A program made the position numbers and the translations under genes. A stretch of DNA of 64,000 nt from NCBI GenBank assembly GCA_964035575.1, contig OZ037904.1:930001-994000 (forward strand), written 5' to 3'. This document shows positions 49,710-61,389 of the stretch, one piece after another (position 1 is the first letter of the stretch; each line of letters begins with the position of its first letter). The notes under the pieces are model-generated. The model saw nothing but the letters and a program-made list of their open reading frames with translations. It did not search any database and was not told where the DNA came from. The stretch is from Rhynchopus sp. YZ270_cl-10 (Eukaryota > Euglenozoa > Diplonemea > Diplonemida > Diplonemidae).

Positions 49710-51597
49710 AGCGGGGGGTAAAAGAGTTGTTGATGAAGAAAAAAAGTTGAGGGGGGGAAAAAAAGGGTTCTGCTGGTGTGGCTGCGAAAACCCCCCCCCC
49801 CTGTAACAAAAAGGAGGTGGGGGAAACAAAAAAGAGTTTTTCTCAAAAGTTTGTAACAAAAAAAGTAAGGAATGAAAGTTATAAAAATGAAAAGCCTGGG
49901 TTGGTGAGGGGGGGGGTTTAGTGGGAACAAAATAGTAGGGAGAGTTTGTTCTTGCTAATGTCACCCCTCCTTTTTTTGACCAAGTTTTCAGCAAAAAAAC
50001 ATGGGCTGGGAACGCGCGTGACGTTTTTTTTTCTTCTTCTCTTTTTTTTGTTTGCAAGGTGACTAATCACAGAGAGGCTTACTTCTCTTTTTGTTTTTTT
50101 TTTTTTTTTTGTCGCGCGTGTGAAAAAAGCGTTGAAAAAAAGTGGTCACGCGCGGTCCCAACCCGTGGAAGAAAAAAAATAACAGTTTTTTTTTTGTAAT
50201 GTATACCCCAAATCTACCCCCCTGCACACATACGCACACTCTCCACACTGTGCTTCAGACCTTTTTTTTTTGCATCTTCTTTTTGGCTGTTGTTTATTTA
50301 ACAGCGCGTATGCGTCTATTATGTTTTGTCTATTTTTCTGTATTTTTTTTTTTTTTTTTTTTGTTTTTTGCATACCAACATCTTTTGTCAGTACCAAAAA
50401 TATTGTCGCGCTTTGGGAAACAAAATAGAAAACAACAGGCATATTGTAAGTAGTGTGTTTGATTTCACAAATACCGACTTTTTTTTTTTTCCCCACCTGT
50501 TTTTGTTACGCCCAGCTTTGAGCGTGCAAACAAAGACCCGATTTTTTTTTTTCTCCGTAACACATACATTAACAAACATTACCCAATTGGGAAATGTTTT
50601 AATGCCTACCGGAGTTTCATATACACATTCACAAAGGCACACACCACTTCTCGCGTGCACACGGGAGGTTCCTTCTTCTTTTTTCCTACCTCTTTTTTGT
50701 ATAGAGTTACGACCGTTGAGTTCCCTCTCCTTTCATTGCACCAGTACACTGTTCAAGAGAGGGCTTTTGTATTTCAAGCCAAGTTTTTTTCCTCCTTCAC
50801 GTTCGATTTGTTCTGCATTCGAAGAGAAAAAAGTGTTTCCTTTGTTCCATTTGCCTGCAGCTCTTTTAGACCTGTGCAATGCACCGAATGTGAGGGGGTG
50901 CCGTTCCGTGAGGCAAAGAGAGAGAGAGAGGTGAAAAAAGCACACAGTAACCCCCCCCCATTCCACCCATCCATCCCCCATGTAGTGAGTATTTTTGAGG
51001 AAAAAAAGATTTTTTTTTTTTTTGGGCTTTTTTAAAAAATCTGTAGTCATTCATGGAGAGGTCTTCACTTATCCAGAAAACCATTTTTTGTTGATTTTTC
51101 TGCATCAACATTATACCGAGCTGAACTGCTTTGGATAAGGGGTGTGATCTGATCTGACCTATCTGACCTGACCTGGCCAGGCTGTGTGAAGACCTACCCA
51201 TGCACACACACCCTCCTCCGAGGGGTCGTTTCTGTCCTCGCGTCCCCATGCCGTTGCATCTCTTCCATGCAGCAGTGGTCGTCTTCAGGATTATCTTCCG
51301 TACACCTCTCTATCGTTGGTGCTTTCGGAAGTCGGTCAACGACCTGTCGGCGACCTGTCAATTTCAGGGGGGGTGTGTACAGAGTCCCTGTGTCAGCGAC
51401 CTGTCAATATCGACCCCTCCCGGAGCACCAATCGTTGTTTTTTCTCCCACATCCAACCACCACCCAGGGCTTTACACAAAAAAAAATAATAAAAACAGGG
51501 ATAAGCCACCCCCCAGCCCCACACACTAGGTTCTTTCGTTTACCTTCCTCAGCACCCCCCGTCTTTGCACGTCTATCCCACTGCTCACCAAAATACA
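49710..51597. other. T-rich intergenic region
   Basis: About 1.9 kb without a gene. Repeat B copy at 50057-50092 (AGGTGACTAATCACAGAGAG). Repeat A fragment at 50730-50785. Repeated GACCTGTC and TCTGACCTGACC strings at 51135-51180 and 51335-51415. Reading frames here are low-complexity T- or A-run translations. Confidence 0.55.
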
Positions 51598-52943
51598 ATG
51601 TCTGAGGGTGATATTGTCCAGGTCTTCAGCGATGAGACCCAAGACTGGGTTGTTGCGAAGGTATGTTCCCAACTCCTTCTTTTTTGGCGCGTTTCAAAAA
51701 AGGAGTGTTGATATTTTCAAGAAAAAAAATCGTGGCTTTGCTATCTAGCGACAGCAGTTCTAATATTATGTAGACAGTCTACAATCAAACAGAGATTTTT
51801 TCTCTCTTTTTTTTGCAATCAGTTTTGGCAGCTTTTGGTGTCCAATTGTTCAACAGCCTACCTCTTTTGGGCACGCATCTGATTTATATCAGCACTCTGC
51901 GTCCGGTTGTATGGTAGGATATTTTTTTTTTATTCCTACGAAGCTTGCTTTAAAGGAGAAATAGTATTACCGGTACGGTCGCCAAATCATCCCTCAAACA
52001 GGAGGATTTTGTGCAATCAACGAAAACAACTTTACTTACCTACCGATTCTACTATTTCACGTTCTCTATAAAAGAACTCCCCCCTTTCCCTTTTCAACAC
52101 CCTCCTCCTCCTCATCAGATCAAGAAGGTTGCTGACGACGGAACCTACTCTGTGAAGCTTGAGGGTGGGGGCAAGCTTTCTGGGGTAACTGCTGACTACA
52201 TCCACTTTGACGACAAACCTGAAGGGGAGGAGGCACCTGCGAAGAAGGAGAAGAAGGAGAAAAAGGAAAAGAAGGAACGTCGCGAAGCCGAACCCGAGCC
52301 CGAACCTGAACCTGTTAAGAAGGAAAAGAAGGCTGCCTCCCCTAAGAGCAAGGCACCAATGAGGTCTTTGGTCCCCGGACAGAATGGATTGGATGAGACC
52401 TATGTAAAGCCGGAAGGGTCTGAGGAGATATCGCTTGGCCGTTGGAGCAGTTATGAAAAGCTTGGGATGTGTTTTGATAAGGGGGGTATGGTGCTGGCAG
52501 AGGTCTGTGAAGACACCCCGGCACAGCGGTGTGACATTAAGAAATATGTTGGCTGGCGTCTGACTCACGTAGACGGAAAGAAAGTGGATCATCCCATTGG
52601 AGTGAAAAATGCGGTTGGGGAAAAGACGACAGTGTTGTTAACATTTGGACCGCTGTCCGATGATGAGCGCGCTTCGCATCAACTGCGTGTAGCGGAGGCG
52701 AAGAAGGCAGGTGCCCCATCCTCACCCACATCCCCCTCCTCACCAGCCTCCTGGAAGGCTGATAAGGATGTATCCAACTGTGAAAAATGCAATGATAAAT
52801 TCTCCTTGACAAAGAGAAAGCATCACTGCAGACTCTGCGGCGGGATTTTCTGTGCAAAATGCACGGATTTCAAAGGAACTGTAGCGGAGAAGCCGAAGCA
52901 GAGAGTCTGTGAAGCATGCTTTGCGAAGGTTGGGGAGAAATAG
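51598..52943 (+). CDS. Tudor/SH3-like, PDZ and FYVE-domain protein, two exons (51598-51660, 52119-52943)
   Basis: Spliced protein of 295 residues. Exon 1 encodes MSEGDIVQVFSDETQDWVVAK; the intron is 458 bp, phase 0, from GTATGT to CTCATCAG. The joined N terminus (residues 1-52: VVAKIKKV...YSVKL) reads as a small SH3/Tudor-like barrel, which supports the splice. A K/E/P-rich linker (about 55-100) follows. A PDZ-like domain lies at about 125-205 (KLGMCFDKGGMVLAEVCEDTPAQRCDI, WRLTHVDGKKV). The C terminus is a FYVE zinc finger (about 228-292): WKADKDVSNC, KRKHHCRLCGGIFC and RVCEAC, with all eight Cys/His ligands. FYVE domains bind phosphatidylinositol 3-phosphate on endosomes. This lipid is a substrate of myotubularins such as the gene at 57997. 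Confidence 0.9.
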
Positions 52944-53384
52944 AACAAAAAAAAAAAAATGATGAAAAAAAAATGAAGAAAAAATGTATCGGTAGATTTT
53001 CTTTTAGGAGGGGGGGTGTATGGGGGTGGGGGTTCTTTTAGTAAGGTAGGGTTTCAGTTTTATCTTAGACCCGCTTTTGTCTTTTTTGTAAAGATGGGTG
53101 TGCACAAGAGAGGCACATTCATCTTACAAATTTTCTGTGGTTTCATTTTTTTTTTTTTTTTTTTTTTACAACGTTTCTGAAGTGAACTCATTTATCAAAG
53201 GGGAAGAAAAAGGGGGGAAAAAAATATGCAAACAGAAGAGAATATAACAATAAGCCCGAGTGTTAACGTGTGTGCAAATGTAAACATATGAACTATAAAA
53301 ATTGACATGGGTTATCTATGATCGAGAAATTGCTTAAATTACACTACGGTTGTGTGTAATTCGTGAAAGAAAAAAAAATTTGGA
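52944..53384. other. 3' flank of the FYVE gene
   Basis: No gene. A weak repeat B relative at 53090-53140 (GTGTGCACAAGAGAGGCACA, then TCATCTTACAAA), followed by a T run. The rest is A/T-rich with nothing recognisable. Confidence 0.45.
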
Positions 53385-53460
53385 AAGTGGAGATGTGCAC
53401 AACCTGTGGACAACACAAGCCGATGCAACTACACTACTCCAACAATTTATCAGAAAAAAG
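53385..53460. repeat. dispersed repeat D copy 3
   Basis: AAGTGGAGATGTGCACAACC, CCGATGCAACTACACTACTC and CAATTTATCAGAAAAA. Confidence 0.8.
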
Positions 53461-53939
53461 AAAATGTCTTCCCCTCCTTTTTGTATGTGCTCCCGATGGT
53501 TATTGCTCAAAAAAAGAGGAAAAAAGGGAATGTGTGTGTTTGACAGCGTATTCACAATTCCGGCATCTTTTTATTAAAAGAGATGGACAAAAGAACAGTC
53601 AGAGCAATTTCCTTGGGTAGTATAGTATACCAAAAAAATATGATACAGCTAAGTTTTTTTTTTTCAGACGAAGAAGGTGACAACACTAGGGGAGTGATTG
53701 CACTGAATGTAACACAGGGGCGACGAGAGCCACCAAAACGTTCACCCCCTCTCCCCACCGTATACCCCCTCACCCCCCCTCCCCCAGGACTTACATGACC
53801 CCGTCTCTCTCTCTTTCTCTCTCATATCTCTTCAGATAGCTAGGCTATCTGTGGTGCCGTTTCTCTCCTTTGGTTTCTTGTCTTTTGGTTACACAGTTGT
53901 CAGGTCCGGGTGGGGGTAGCAAAGTGGGATGCCGTTAAT

Positions 53940-54090
53940 GGTGTGGCTGAAGGGGGGGTGATTCGCACTTCTTGCGCACGTTTTGCGTACTTTTTGCAGC
54001 CCCATTCAGCCACTCCAGTTAGCGTAAAAATGTTGGAACGTACTAGTATTGGAACGGTAAGGTATTTATTAAGCGTTCCAACATTACTAC
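53940..54090. repeat. hairpin repeat E copy 2, followed by a second short hairpin
   Basis: Repeat E at 53940-54017 with ends GGTGTGGCTGAAGG / CCCATTCAGCCACTCC. Next to it, 54029-54085 has 12-bp arms AATGTTGGAACG / CGTTCCAACATT. The latter ends just before the target duplication of the 54099 element, giving three small elements in a row. Confidence 0.75.
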
Positions 54091-54098
54091 GTTAACGG

Positions 54099-54935
54099 CA
54101 GGGCTATTTCTAAATATGGGGTCCGGGGGGTCCAAAATCCAATCCGGGACACAATTTTTTTGGCAGATTTATTTTGTGCCAAAAACGTCCTTATTTGCAT
54201 TTTTGGGATCCACCCGTGCAGTGGTGGGGTCAATCTCGAAAATTGGACAATTTTTTGACCACTTAAATTTTTGAAAATATGAGCCCGGTCACTAATACGT
54301 GGGGCCCATTTTCGGCCAAAAAATGCTGCTCAAAAAAATTTTACCCTGAAAATTTTTCAGCCCCAAAACATACTGCGATTGGCATTTCCGGAATCTGTCC
54401 GCACTGTGGTGGGGTCAATTTGCAGAAATGGCCAAGTTCTTGGTTTTGGTCAAAATGAGTGTAAGGTAAAGGGGCCAAGGTAAATCCCACAACCCAGATT
54501 TTCTCTCCCTGATCCTGAAACATGAAAATGCGCGAAAACACCGGCATTTTCATTTCCGGAATCCGTCCGTTCTGCGGTGGGGTCAATTTGCAGAATTGGG
54601 CAAGTTCTTGGTTTTTGTTATAATGAGTACGGTGTCAGTGTAATGTTAGTGTAGAGAACAAGTTTCCTAAGAAATCCCCTCATAGTGCCTCCGGCACGCG
54701 GCTTGGTGCGCCCTCTAGGATTTTTCAGAATACACCAAAACCCCCATTATTTGCACAATCTGGAAGAAAACTTTTCAACAAAAAAAAAAATCGGCAACTT
54801 TCTTCAAGCAGAAAGCCCATCCTCCCCCTCTTGGCAAGTACTGTAGTACGTGCAAATTTTTTGGCAGCCCTGTATATAAGCCCCGTGCAAATTTTTTGGC
54901 AACTTTCATTGGACAGGTTTTTAGAAATAGCCCTG
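54099..54935. mobile_element. 837-bp non-autonomous hAT-like element
   Basis: Inverted ends CAGGGCTATTTCTAAA with an exact 8-bp target duplication GTTAACGG (54091-54098, 54936-54943). The interior includes two copies of the GGAATCCGTCCG...GGTGGGGTCAATTTGC segment and one GCAGTGGTGGGGTCAATCTC segment, and the repeated GTGCAAATTTTTTGGCA. No coding capacity. Confidence 0.92.
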
Positions 54936-54943
54936 GTTAACGG

Positions 54944-57239
54944 TAGCGAAAAAAAAAAAATCGGTAGTGCATATACTATCTTCCCCCACGGGAGAGAAGT
55001 TGCTCTCTGGATTTTTTTTTTGCTCTCCCATCTGGATCTGACGTGTGCGTCACCTCTGTTGTGACAAACTTCTTGACAATAAAAATGCCTACAGACCTAA
55101 CTTTTTTTTGAAAAAACTTCAGGTTGTGTGGAGAACACTCGATTTTTTTTTTTTTGGGTACCTTGGTACAGCCGGTCATTGTACCAAAGGTACAGTGTTC
55201 ACGAGAGGGCTTTTTGTATTTCAAGTCAACTTTTTTTTTTGAGGGGTTAGCAATCCATGTAAGTTCCTCCCTCTCCACAACAGCGGGTTCTTTTTTTCCC
55301 CTCTCTACCTTTTGAACAGAGGTTTTCTCTTGAACGGGACCTCTGGCTTCCGGGCCATATACAGACGCCTCTCTCTCACTCTCCCTCTCCCCCTTTTCCT
55401 AGTCCCTCTTTAGTCTCACATTGTGATAGGTTCCCTTTCCCTTTGAGTGGCATGTTGCAACTTTTGCACCCCCTTTTTTTTTTCAAAAAAAAAAAAAAGC
55501 AGTGGCAGGTTTCCTGTCTTTCACTCAAACAAAAAAAAATATAGTGGATCACACTCTAGGGTGGTTACACTAATACAAACCAAGTTTTCAAAAAACAAAA
55601 AAGAAACAAAAAACGGGGTGTGCTGTAACCATTTGTTCGGTGGCTGCAGAGGCGGACTCGGCATGTTCCAGTTCGTAGTCATCCACAGGCTCTCTCCCAT
55701 TGTCGTCGTCGGAGAAGTGCAAAAGGAGCACAGAATATACCGATGAAAACCCGCCATCACACAGATCACACCAGACTCATCAGGGCCATCTATCAAAGCG
55801 TCAGGATGATACGGTGGTTTCGAAAAATTGGGCGCGGGGTTTTCCACAGTGCACCCCATTTTTTTTTTTCTCTCTCTGAGCAATTCGTTGTTTTAGTTGT
55901 TGTTTTCCACCTTCCTTCAACCCCTGTAGGTTCAAACCACCCTGGGTTGTGACCCACAGGGTGGTAGGACGGTTGTGGGAAAATAATGAACTAAAAAAGG
56001 ATTAGATACTACCAACCTATTGTGTGTCATCAATGTCTGCGTCCACCGGGTATCCGAAGGCGTTGGGCACTTTTCAACCTCGTTGTTTTGCAGGATTGTG
56101 AAAGAAAAAAAAAATACACTCGAAAAAGCATGGCCTAGTTGACAGAAAAATGGTGTAGATCATCCTCGGGGTGTCTGCACTAATATAAACCAAGTTTTCA
56201 AAAAATTAAAAAAAAGCGCTGTTTTATGATTTAATGTTCATCTCATCCTTGCAAGAGGGGGGTTAAAAAAAAAGTACATTTTTGTTTTGTTTTTGTTTTT
56301 TTCCCCCTTGAGTAAACGTTTATCAAAAGTAACGAATGGGCGTAGGGTGGGAGGGGGCAGTGTTCTAAAATACGTGGAAAAATACGTATTAATACGTATT
56401 AATACGTGACGTATTAATACGAAAATACGTATTAATACGTAATACGTAAATACGTGGCTTATTCTCCCCACGTTTACGCATTAATACGTATTAATACGAA
56501 TACGTATTAATACGTAGCAGTACGTATTTTAGATCACTGGGGAGGGGGTGGGGTTTCTTTTATTGTTCAAAAACAGAAGTATCGTTGCTAGAAAATGAAA
56601 CGGGATTTTGTGACTGTGACCACAAAAAAAATAAAATAAAATCACGTGTAGGTTTTTGAGCTCGGGTGTTTTGGTGCACAAATAAAAAACCAGTAGTAAA
56701 TATTCCATCTGGCCTCTCGCGTAGTAACCAAACAGTGTACCCCAGGTCTTCATCTGTGCCCCCCTCTTTTTTTTTCATATCAGATGCGAAAATGGATGTA
56801 GGACTGCATTGGTTGGAGGAGGGTGAGCTCCGGTCATGTGGAAGGTACCACTGTCGCAAGAGGGCTTTTTTGTGTTTCAAGTCTTTTTTTTTTTTCTTTT
56901 CTTTAGTTGGCTAACTCAAGCACAGAGAGACGTTATTTCATCGAAAGTTCTACAACACATTCGAAACAACAAGATTTTTTTTTCTCCTTCTTTTATTTCT
57001 GCTATCTGGAATGTCATGGGTTCGCTATTTTTCCTCCTCCCCCATTTCCCCCCCCTTTTCAGTTTTGTTAAATTCTAGCAGATACGGGGGAGGGCGAACA
57101 GAACTTCGAAAAACACAAAAAAATATTCAAAAAAAAATGTCTCCCCCCCCTTTTTTTTTTGGTTAGTAACTCACCCCCTTCTTCCTCTCTGACTCCACTC
57201 GTCTACAACACCGCTAATCAAAAAATAAACAGAGCACAA
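54944..57239. repeat. repeat-rich intergenic region (A, C and F copies, one hAT-like MITE)
   Basis: Repeat A copies at 55158-55240 and 56778-56895. Repeat C copies at 55541-55598 and 56150-56205, each with the GGGTG..TACACTAATA (or TGCACTAATA) stem followed by CAAGTTTTCAAAAAA. Element F fragment at 55610-55915 (reverse orientation), keeping a PVDDYELEHAESASA-like frame. Between them are T-, A- and C/T-rich runs and no gene. Confidence 0.6.
56358..56539. mobile_element. 182-bp hAT-like MITE built of TACGTATTAATACG repeats
   Basis: Inverted ends CAGTGTTCTAAAATACGT / ACGTATTTTAGATCACTG, flanked on both sides by GGGAGGGGG (8-9 bp target duplication). The interior is almost entirely overlapping copies of ACGTATTAATACGT, itself a palindrome. 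A fragment of the same family lies at 62365-62432. Confidence 0.85.
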
Positions 57240-57432
57240 TTAGGCTAGTTGACGCCACGGGTCGGTTTAGGAATTTTCTGGGAAATCCTGTTCCTCCGTA
57301 CCATCCCGTACCGCCCTCGAACGCTCCCAAATCCCCCCACACCCTCCCATACCGTCACATACTGTCCCATACCGTCCCAAATCCTCCCATACCCTCCCAA
57401 ACCCGAATGTCCGTGAACGTCAACTGGCCTAA
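57240..57432. mobile_element. 193-bp iteron element with TTAGGC ends
   Basis: Inverted ends TTAGGCTAGTTGACG / CGTCAACTGGCCTAA, flanked by CAA (57237-57239, 57433-57435). The interior is a run of CCCATACCGTC/CCCAAATCCTC iterons on one strand only. A 3-bp duplication fits PIF/Harbinger-type insertion but is weak evidence on its own. Confidence 0.65.
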
Positions 57433-57726
57433 CAAGGCACTTTTCAAAACAAACAAAAAACCATTTTCAAACCCCTTTTGTTTTTTTTACCGTTCCTCTC
57501 CTCCCCCCTTCCCCCCAACAAGCTTCCATTTACCCCCTCCACCACAGTGTCAAAAAAACAACAAACCACACTATCTATACACAAAACACACAATGTTCAC
57601 TAAGTGATTTATTTTATTTCTTTTGCTCTCTCTCTCTCTCTCTCTCGCTCTCTCTTTGCCCCATTTCCTCCCCCAATACCCCTTTTCTTTCCCCCTTTTG
57701 GATCAACCCCGAACCCCTTTTTTTCA

Positions 57727-57775
57727 AGGGTGACTAAGCACAGAGAGGCTTAGTCTCATCTTTATAAACCGTTCT
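57727..57775. repeat. stem-loop repeat B copy, 220 bp upstream of the myotubularin start
   Basis: GGTGACTAAGCACAGAGAGG then CTTAGTCTCATCTTTATAAA. CTAAGC and GCTTAG can pair around ACAGAGAG. A T run follows immediately, and the gene's ATG is at 57997. Confidence 0.75.
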
Positions 57776-57996
57776 TTTTTTTTTTTTTTTTCCTTTTCCC
57801 CCCCTCTTCCCCTTCTACACGAGAGAGGGTCTCATTCTGAGACCAAAGCTGAGGGGGGTGATTGACTCACACTGAGACTTTCTCTTTCTCTTTCTCTCTC
57901 TCTCTCTCCCCCCCTCCCAATTTTTTTGTCTGCTTCGTCTTTTCTTTGGTGCATCTTAGAAGAAAAATCCTTTTTTTTTTAAAGTTTTTTTGTGAT

Positions 57997-60900
57997 ATGT
58001 CCACTCTTCGGCATCCACCACCTCTTACAACCGGAGTTTTGCATTCACAATATAATGATATCATACCTTCAGAAGATGCGTTGAGAGCTGCTGCAAGGGG
58101 TGCCACCACCACTACACCTTCGATTCCTCCACCGAATAGTACAAGGGGAGCATTGTCAGAGATTGGCACAGAGGCGGCAAATGGCGCGCATATTTTAGAA
58201 AGTGTACGTCCATCTGAAGAGTCTACAGCATCAGTAGGCTTGCCACATGACATGTGTGCAGATGACTATTTCAGTGTAGAAAAGGAGTTGGACGCACCGT
58301 CGTACCATCGAATGCGGAGTGTTCAGCAAGGGAGTGAAGGGTGGACAATGATTGACGATATGATGGGGGACAGTGCGTGGCATCCCTTTAAAGGAGGGGG
58401 AATGGCAAATGGTGCAAGAAGTGGTTCTGGCTGTCCCGAAGCGCTTCCTTTAGATCATCCGAAGCTTCTTCATGGAGAAATCCTGCATGGGCATATAGCA
58501 TGTACCACTCTGGTTACAGCGTGTGATCCGTTTCCTAACCAACACTTAAAAAAGGATTTTGCTCCAGCTTCGATCGATATTTGTCTTGGTTCTATCGTCT
58601 TCACTTCGTATCGGATGATGTTCATAACTACAGAGGATAATAAGCAGCCTAATGTCATTTATGAATGCCCTTTAGGAGCGATAGTACAGCTTTCGGTACG
58701 TCCTATAGGAGAAGGGAGGTTAAGGAGACATCGAAAAGTGGTGAAAGCGAGAAGGAAGATGACGCCTCATGTCCACGAGAGCTTTTTGTTGGATGTGTTT
58801 GAAAGAAATTCGGGGTTTGTGGTGTTTGGGTTGTGGGGGGTCGACGCGAATTTTGTTGCGCATCAAATTGCCTTAGTGACAATGCCGCAGTCTCCCCTTG
58901 CTTTGAGTATTACCGCGAAGGAGGCTGCAGAGTATCCACGACCATGCAGTGCACGCACCAGGTTGCTTCATGCATATCAACGGATGGGTGTGGTCGTCCC
59001 CTCCAACCTCCTTCACGGAGAAGAAGAAATACCACAACCCCCTTGCGAATCAACCAGCAAATTTCAATGGCGCATTTCAGAGGTAAATACTGGGTTTAAG
59101 GTCTGCAGTTCGTATCCAGAATTGGTCGCGGTTCCGTTCGATGCGAGCGAGGCGACACTCTTGGAAAGTGCGTCATTCCGAGGGGGCAACCGTTTCCCGG
59201 TTTTGTCGTATCGTGACAAACAGACTGGGGCATCTATTTCTCGTTGTGGGCAACCTATGCTTGGTGTGTTTATGTTGAGAAATGAGCATGACGAAGCGTT
59301 GTTAACACTGACACATCGGACGGCGAAGGAAGGGGAAAAGGAGGGGCAGTTCTTTATCATGGATCTTCGTTCCCAAGCAGCCGCGATTGGAAACTTTGCG
59401 CGAGGAGGAGGGCATGAGTCGCGGAACTACAAAGACTCCTTAGGATGCCCTGCTGCCGTCAACTTCTGCAACATCGAGAATATCCATGCAATGCGTGAAT
59501 CGCTCTGGCGTCTCCAACTTGAAGTCCGCTCCCTCCACGACCGTGCTCTTCAATTAGTAGGTGACAGCCTCACAGAAGGGGACCCTCCGGATCCATTAAA
59601 AGATACAGATGGGACCCCCCCGGATACCCCGGACGATGAAGCAACAGCAAGCAGTTTTACTATGGGGATGGATACGGTGTTCAAATCGGTACAAAAGAGG
59701 GCAAAGGTGATGATGGGAGGCGAATCTCGCGCGAAACGGAAAGGAACCAACGGAGGCCAGCTTCTGGAGACGGCAGGGATCGACGATGCAGCAGAGAGCA
59801 CCTGGCTGCTTCATATCGAATCCATTTTGATAGCGTCTCTCAATGTGGTGCGGGTTGTCTCAGAATGGAAGCAGTCTGTTGTTGTTCATTGCACCGACGG
59901 ATGGGACCGCACTCCCCAGGTCACCTCCTTGGCACAACTCTTATTAGACCCGCATTCTCGGACGTACGAAGGGTTTACTACATTGATCGATAAGGATTGG
60001 GTAAGCATGGGGCATCCCTTTGCTACACGGTGTTCGGGGCTTCGTTTGTGCTCGCCTATTGAAGTGGTGAACAGTTTTTCTGGATGTGGAGGCGAACAGT
60101 CAGGAGGCAACGATGGGCACATCTGTGGTCCTCAAGGCCCCAAACCTGGACCGATATTTACTCAATGGCTTGCCTGCGTTGCGCACATCTTGGAGCAACA
60201 TCCTATGGCATTCGAATTTACCCCAGATCTCCTCTGGATTCTTGCCGATGAGCATTGCAGTGGACGACACGGCAGCTTCTTAGGCGATAATGAACGGGAC
60301 CGGGTTCACATTGGGGTGTACAAAAGAAATACACCGTGTCCATGGACGCTCTTCAAAGCGAGGCACGGTGAAAAGCTTGTTAACCCGACATATGACGCAA
60401 CGTATTGCGAAGGTGCCTTGAAGGTAGAACATTCAAAACGGTGTTTGAACGCGTGGGTGGCGTCGTTGACGGGGAGGTCAAGTAATAGTGTGTTGCAGAA
60501 GCATCGTGAGTTGGTGCAGGAGAAGGAGGCTTTGGCTGAGACCGTGCGTGTCCAAGCGGAGATGGTCAGGGTGCAGCAGCATGAGCTGGAGAAGTTGCAG
60601 TCCAAAGTGAAGATCCTCGAGTCGCGCTACACCGAAGATGTCGGCCACAGACCTGTCATGGTGCGGGAGTCGCACCCCGGTGGCAGAAATGCCCGTCTCC
60701 AGCCCATTCTTGAAAAGGACGGAGGGGTCTCGTGTGTTCGTGGTGAAGAGGACACCCTGGACGATGAGGATGCAAGCCTGGTCCTGGTCTCTCACCTCTA
60801 TCAGACGCCGGTATGTTTTCAGGGTTCTTTTATTGGTGAATTTTAGATTATTTTTGCACAATTTTCCCCCCAGAAATCATCATATTAGGATGATATAACA

Positions 60901-61389
60901 CGAATCCCGTTGGTGAACAGAAAACGGCCCCCCCTACAAACGGAGTCCTGTCTTAGCGACCTTTGGTCGTACGGCAAAAAGAGACAAAACAACAAAAATA
61001 CAAAAAGTAACAAAAACACAAACAAAATCAAAACACACTTTCAATCCCCCCCTACAAACGGAGGGTAAAACCGTCCCTCCACTTGGGTCTACTACACTAG
61101 CGGGTCAAGACAGACACCTCTCTGGGTAGTCTCTGTAAGCAGCCCTAATATAGGATTGTTGCATTAACACCACCATCTCCCCCCTTCTCCACAGGATGGA
61201 ACACGAGGCCGTGTACAGCGTCTTGCCACCGACACCGTGGTGCAGTCTCCGTCAGCACCCCCTTCGCTGCTCACACCAGGACAGAAGCCGAAGGTGGGTT
61301 CAGATGACGGCAAGAATGTATCTATAAACGTCGAGTCGCTGGGGAAGGTCGAGATGGTGTCGGATTGGTTCTCGAACAACCAGGGTTGA
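57997..61389 (+). CDS. myotubularin-family phosphoinositide 3-phosphatase, two exons (57997-60810, 61195-61389)
   Basis: Spliced protein of about 1,002 residues. Residues about 150-295 form a PH-GRAM domain (HPKLLHGEILHGHI; GSIVFTSYRMMFI). The phosphatase domain runs from about 350 to 830: NTGFKVCSSYPELVAVPF, FRGGNRFPVLSY, and the catalytic P-loop HCTDGWDR with Cys632 and Arg638, then TSLAQLLLDP and AFEFTPDLL. The CX5R motif is intact, so it should remove the 3-phosphate from PI3P and PI(3,5)P2 on endosomes, opposing FYVE-binding signals. A disordered insert (about 525-600) splits the domain. A coiled coil lies at about 855-905. The last 65 codons are supplied by exon 2 across a 384-bp phase-0 intron (GTATGT to TCCACAG). 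An in-frame T-rich extension upstream of 57997 is rejected. Confidence 0.93.

Noticed and set aside
50326-50934. 202-codon frame at 50326-50934
   Set aside because: Low-complexity F/S-rich translation over T runs and a repeat A fragment.
57862-57996. In-frame N-terminal extension of the myotubularin
   Set aside because: Translation of C/T- and T-runs; it looks hydrophobic (FSFSFSLSLS) only because of the base composition, and a good ATG lies at 57997.
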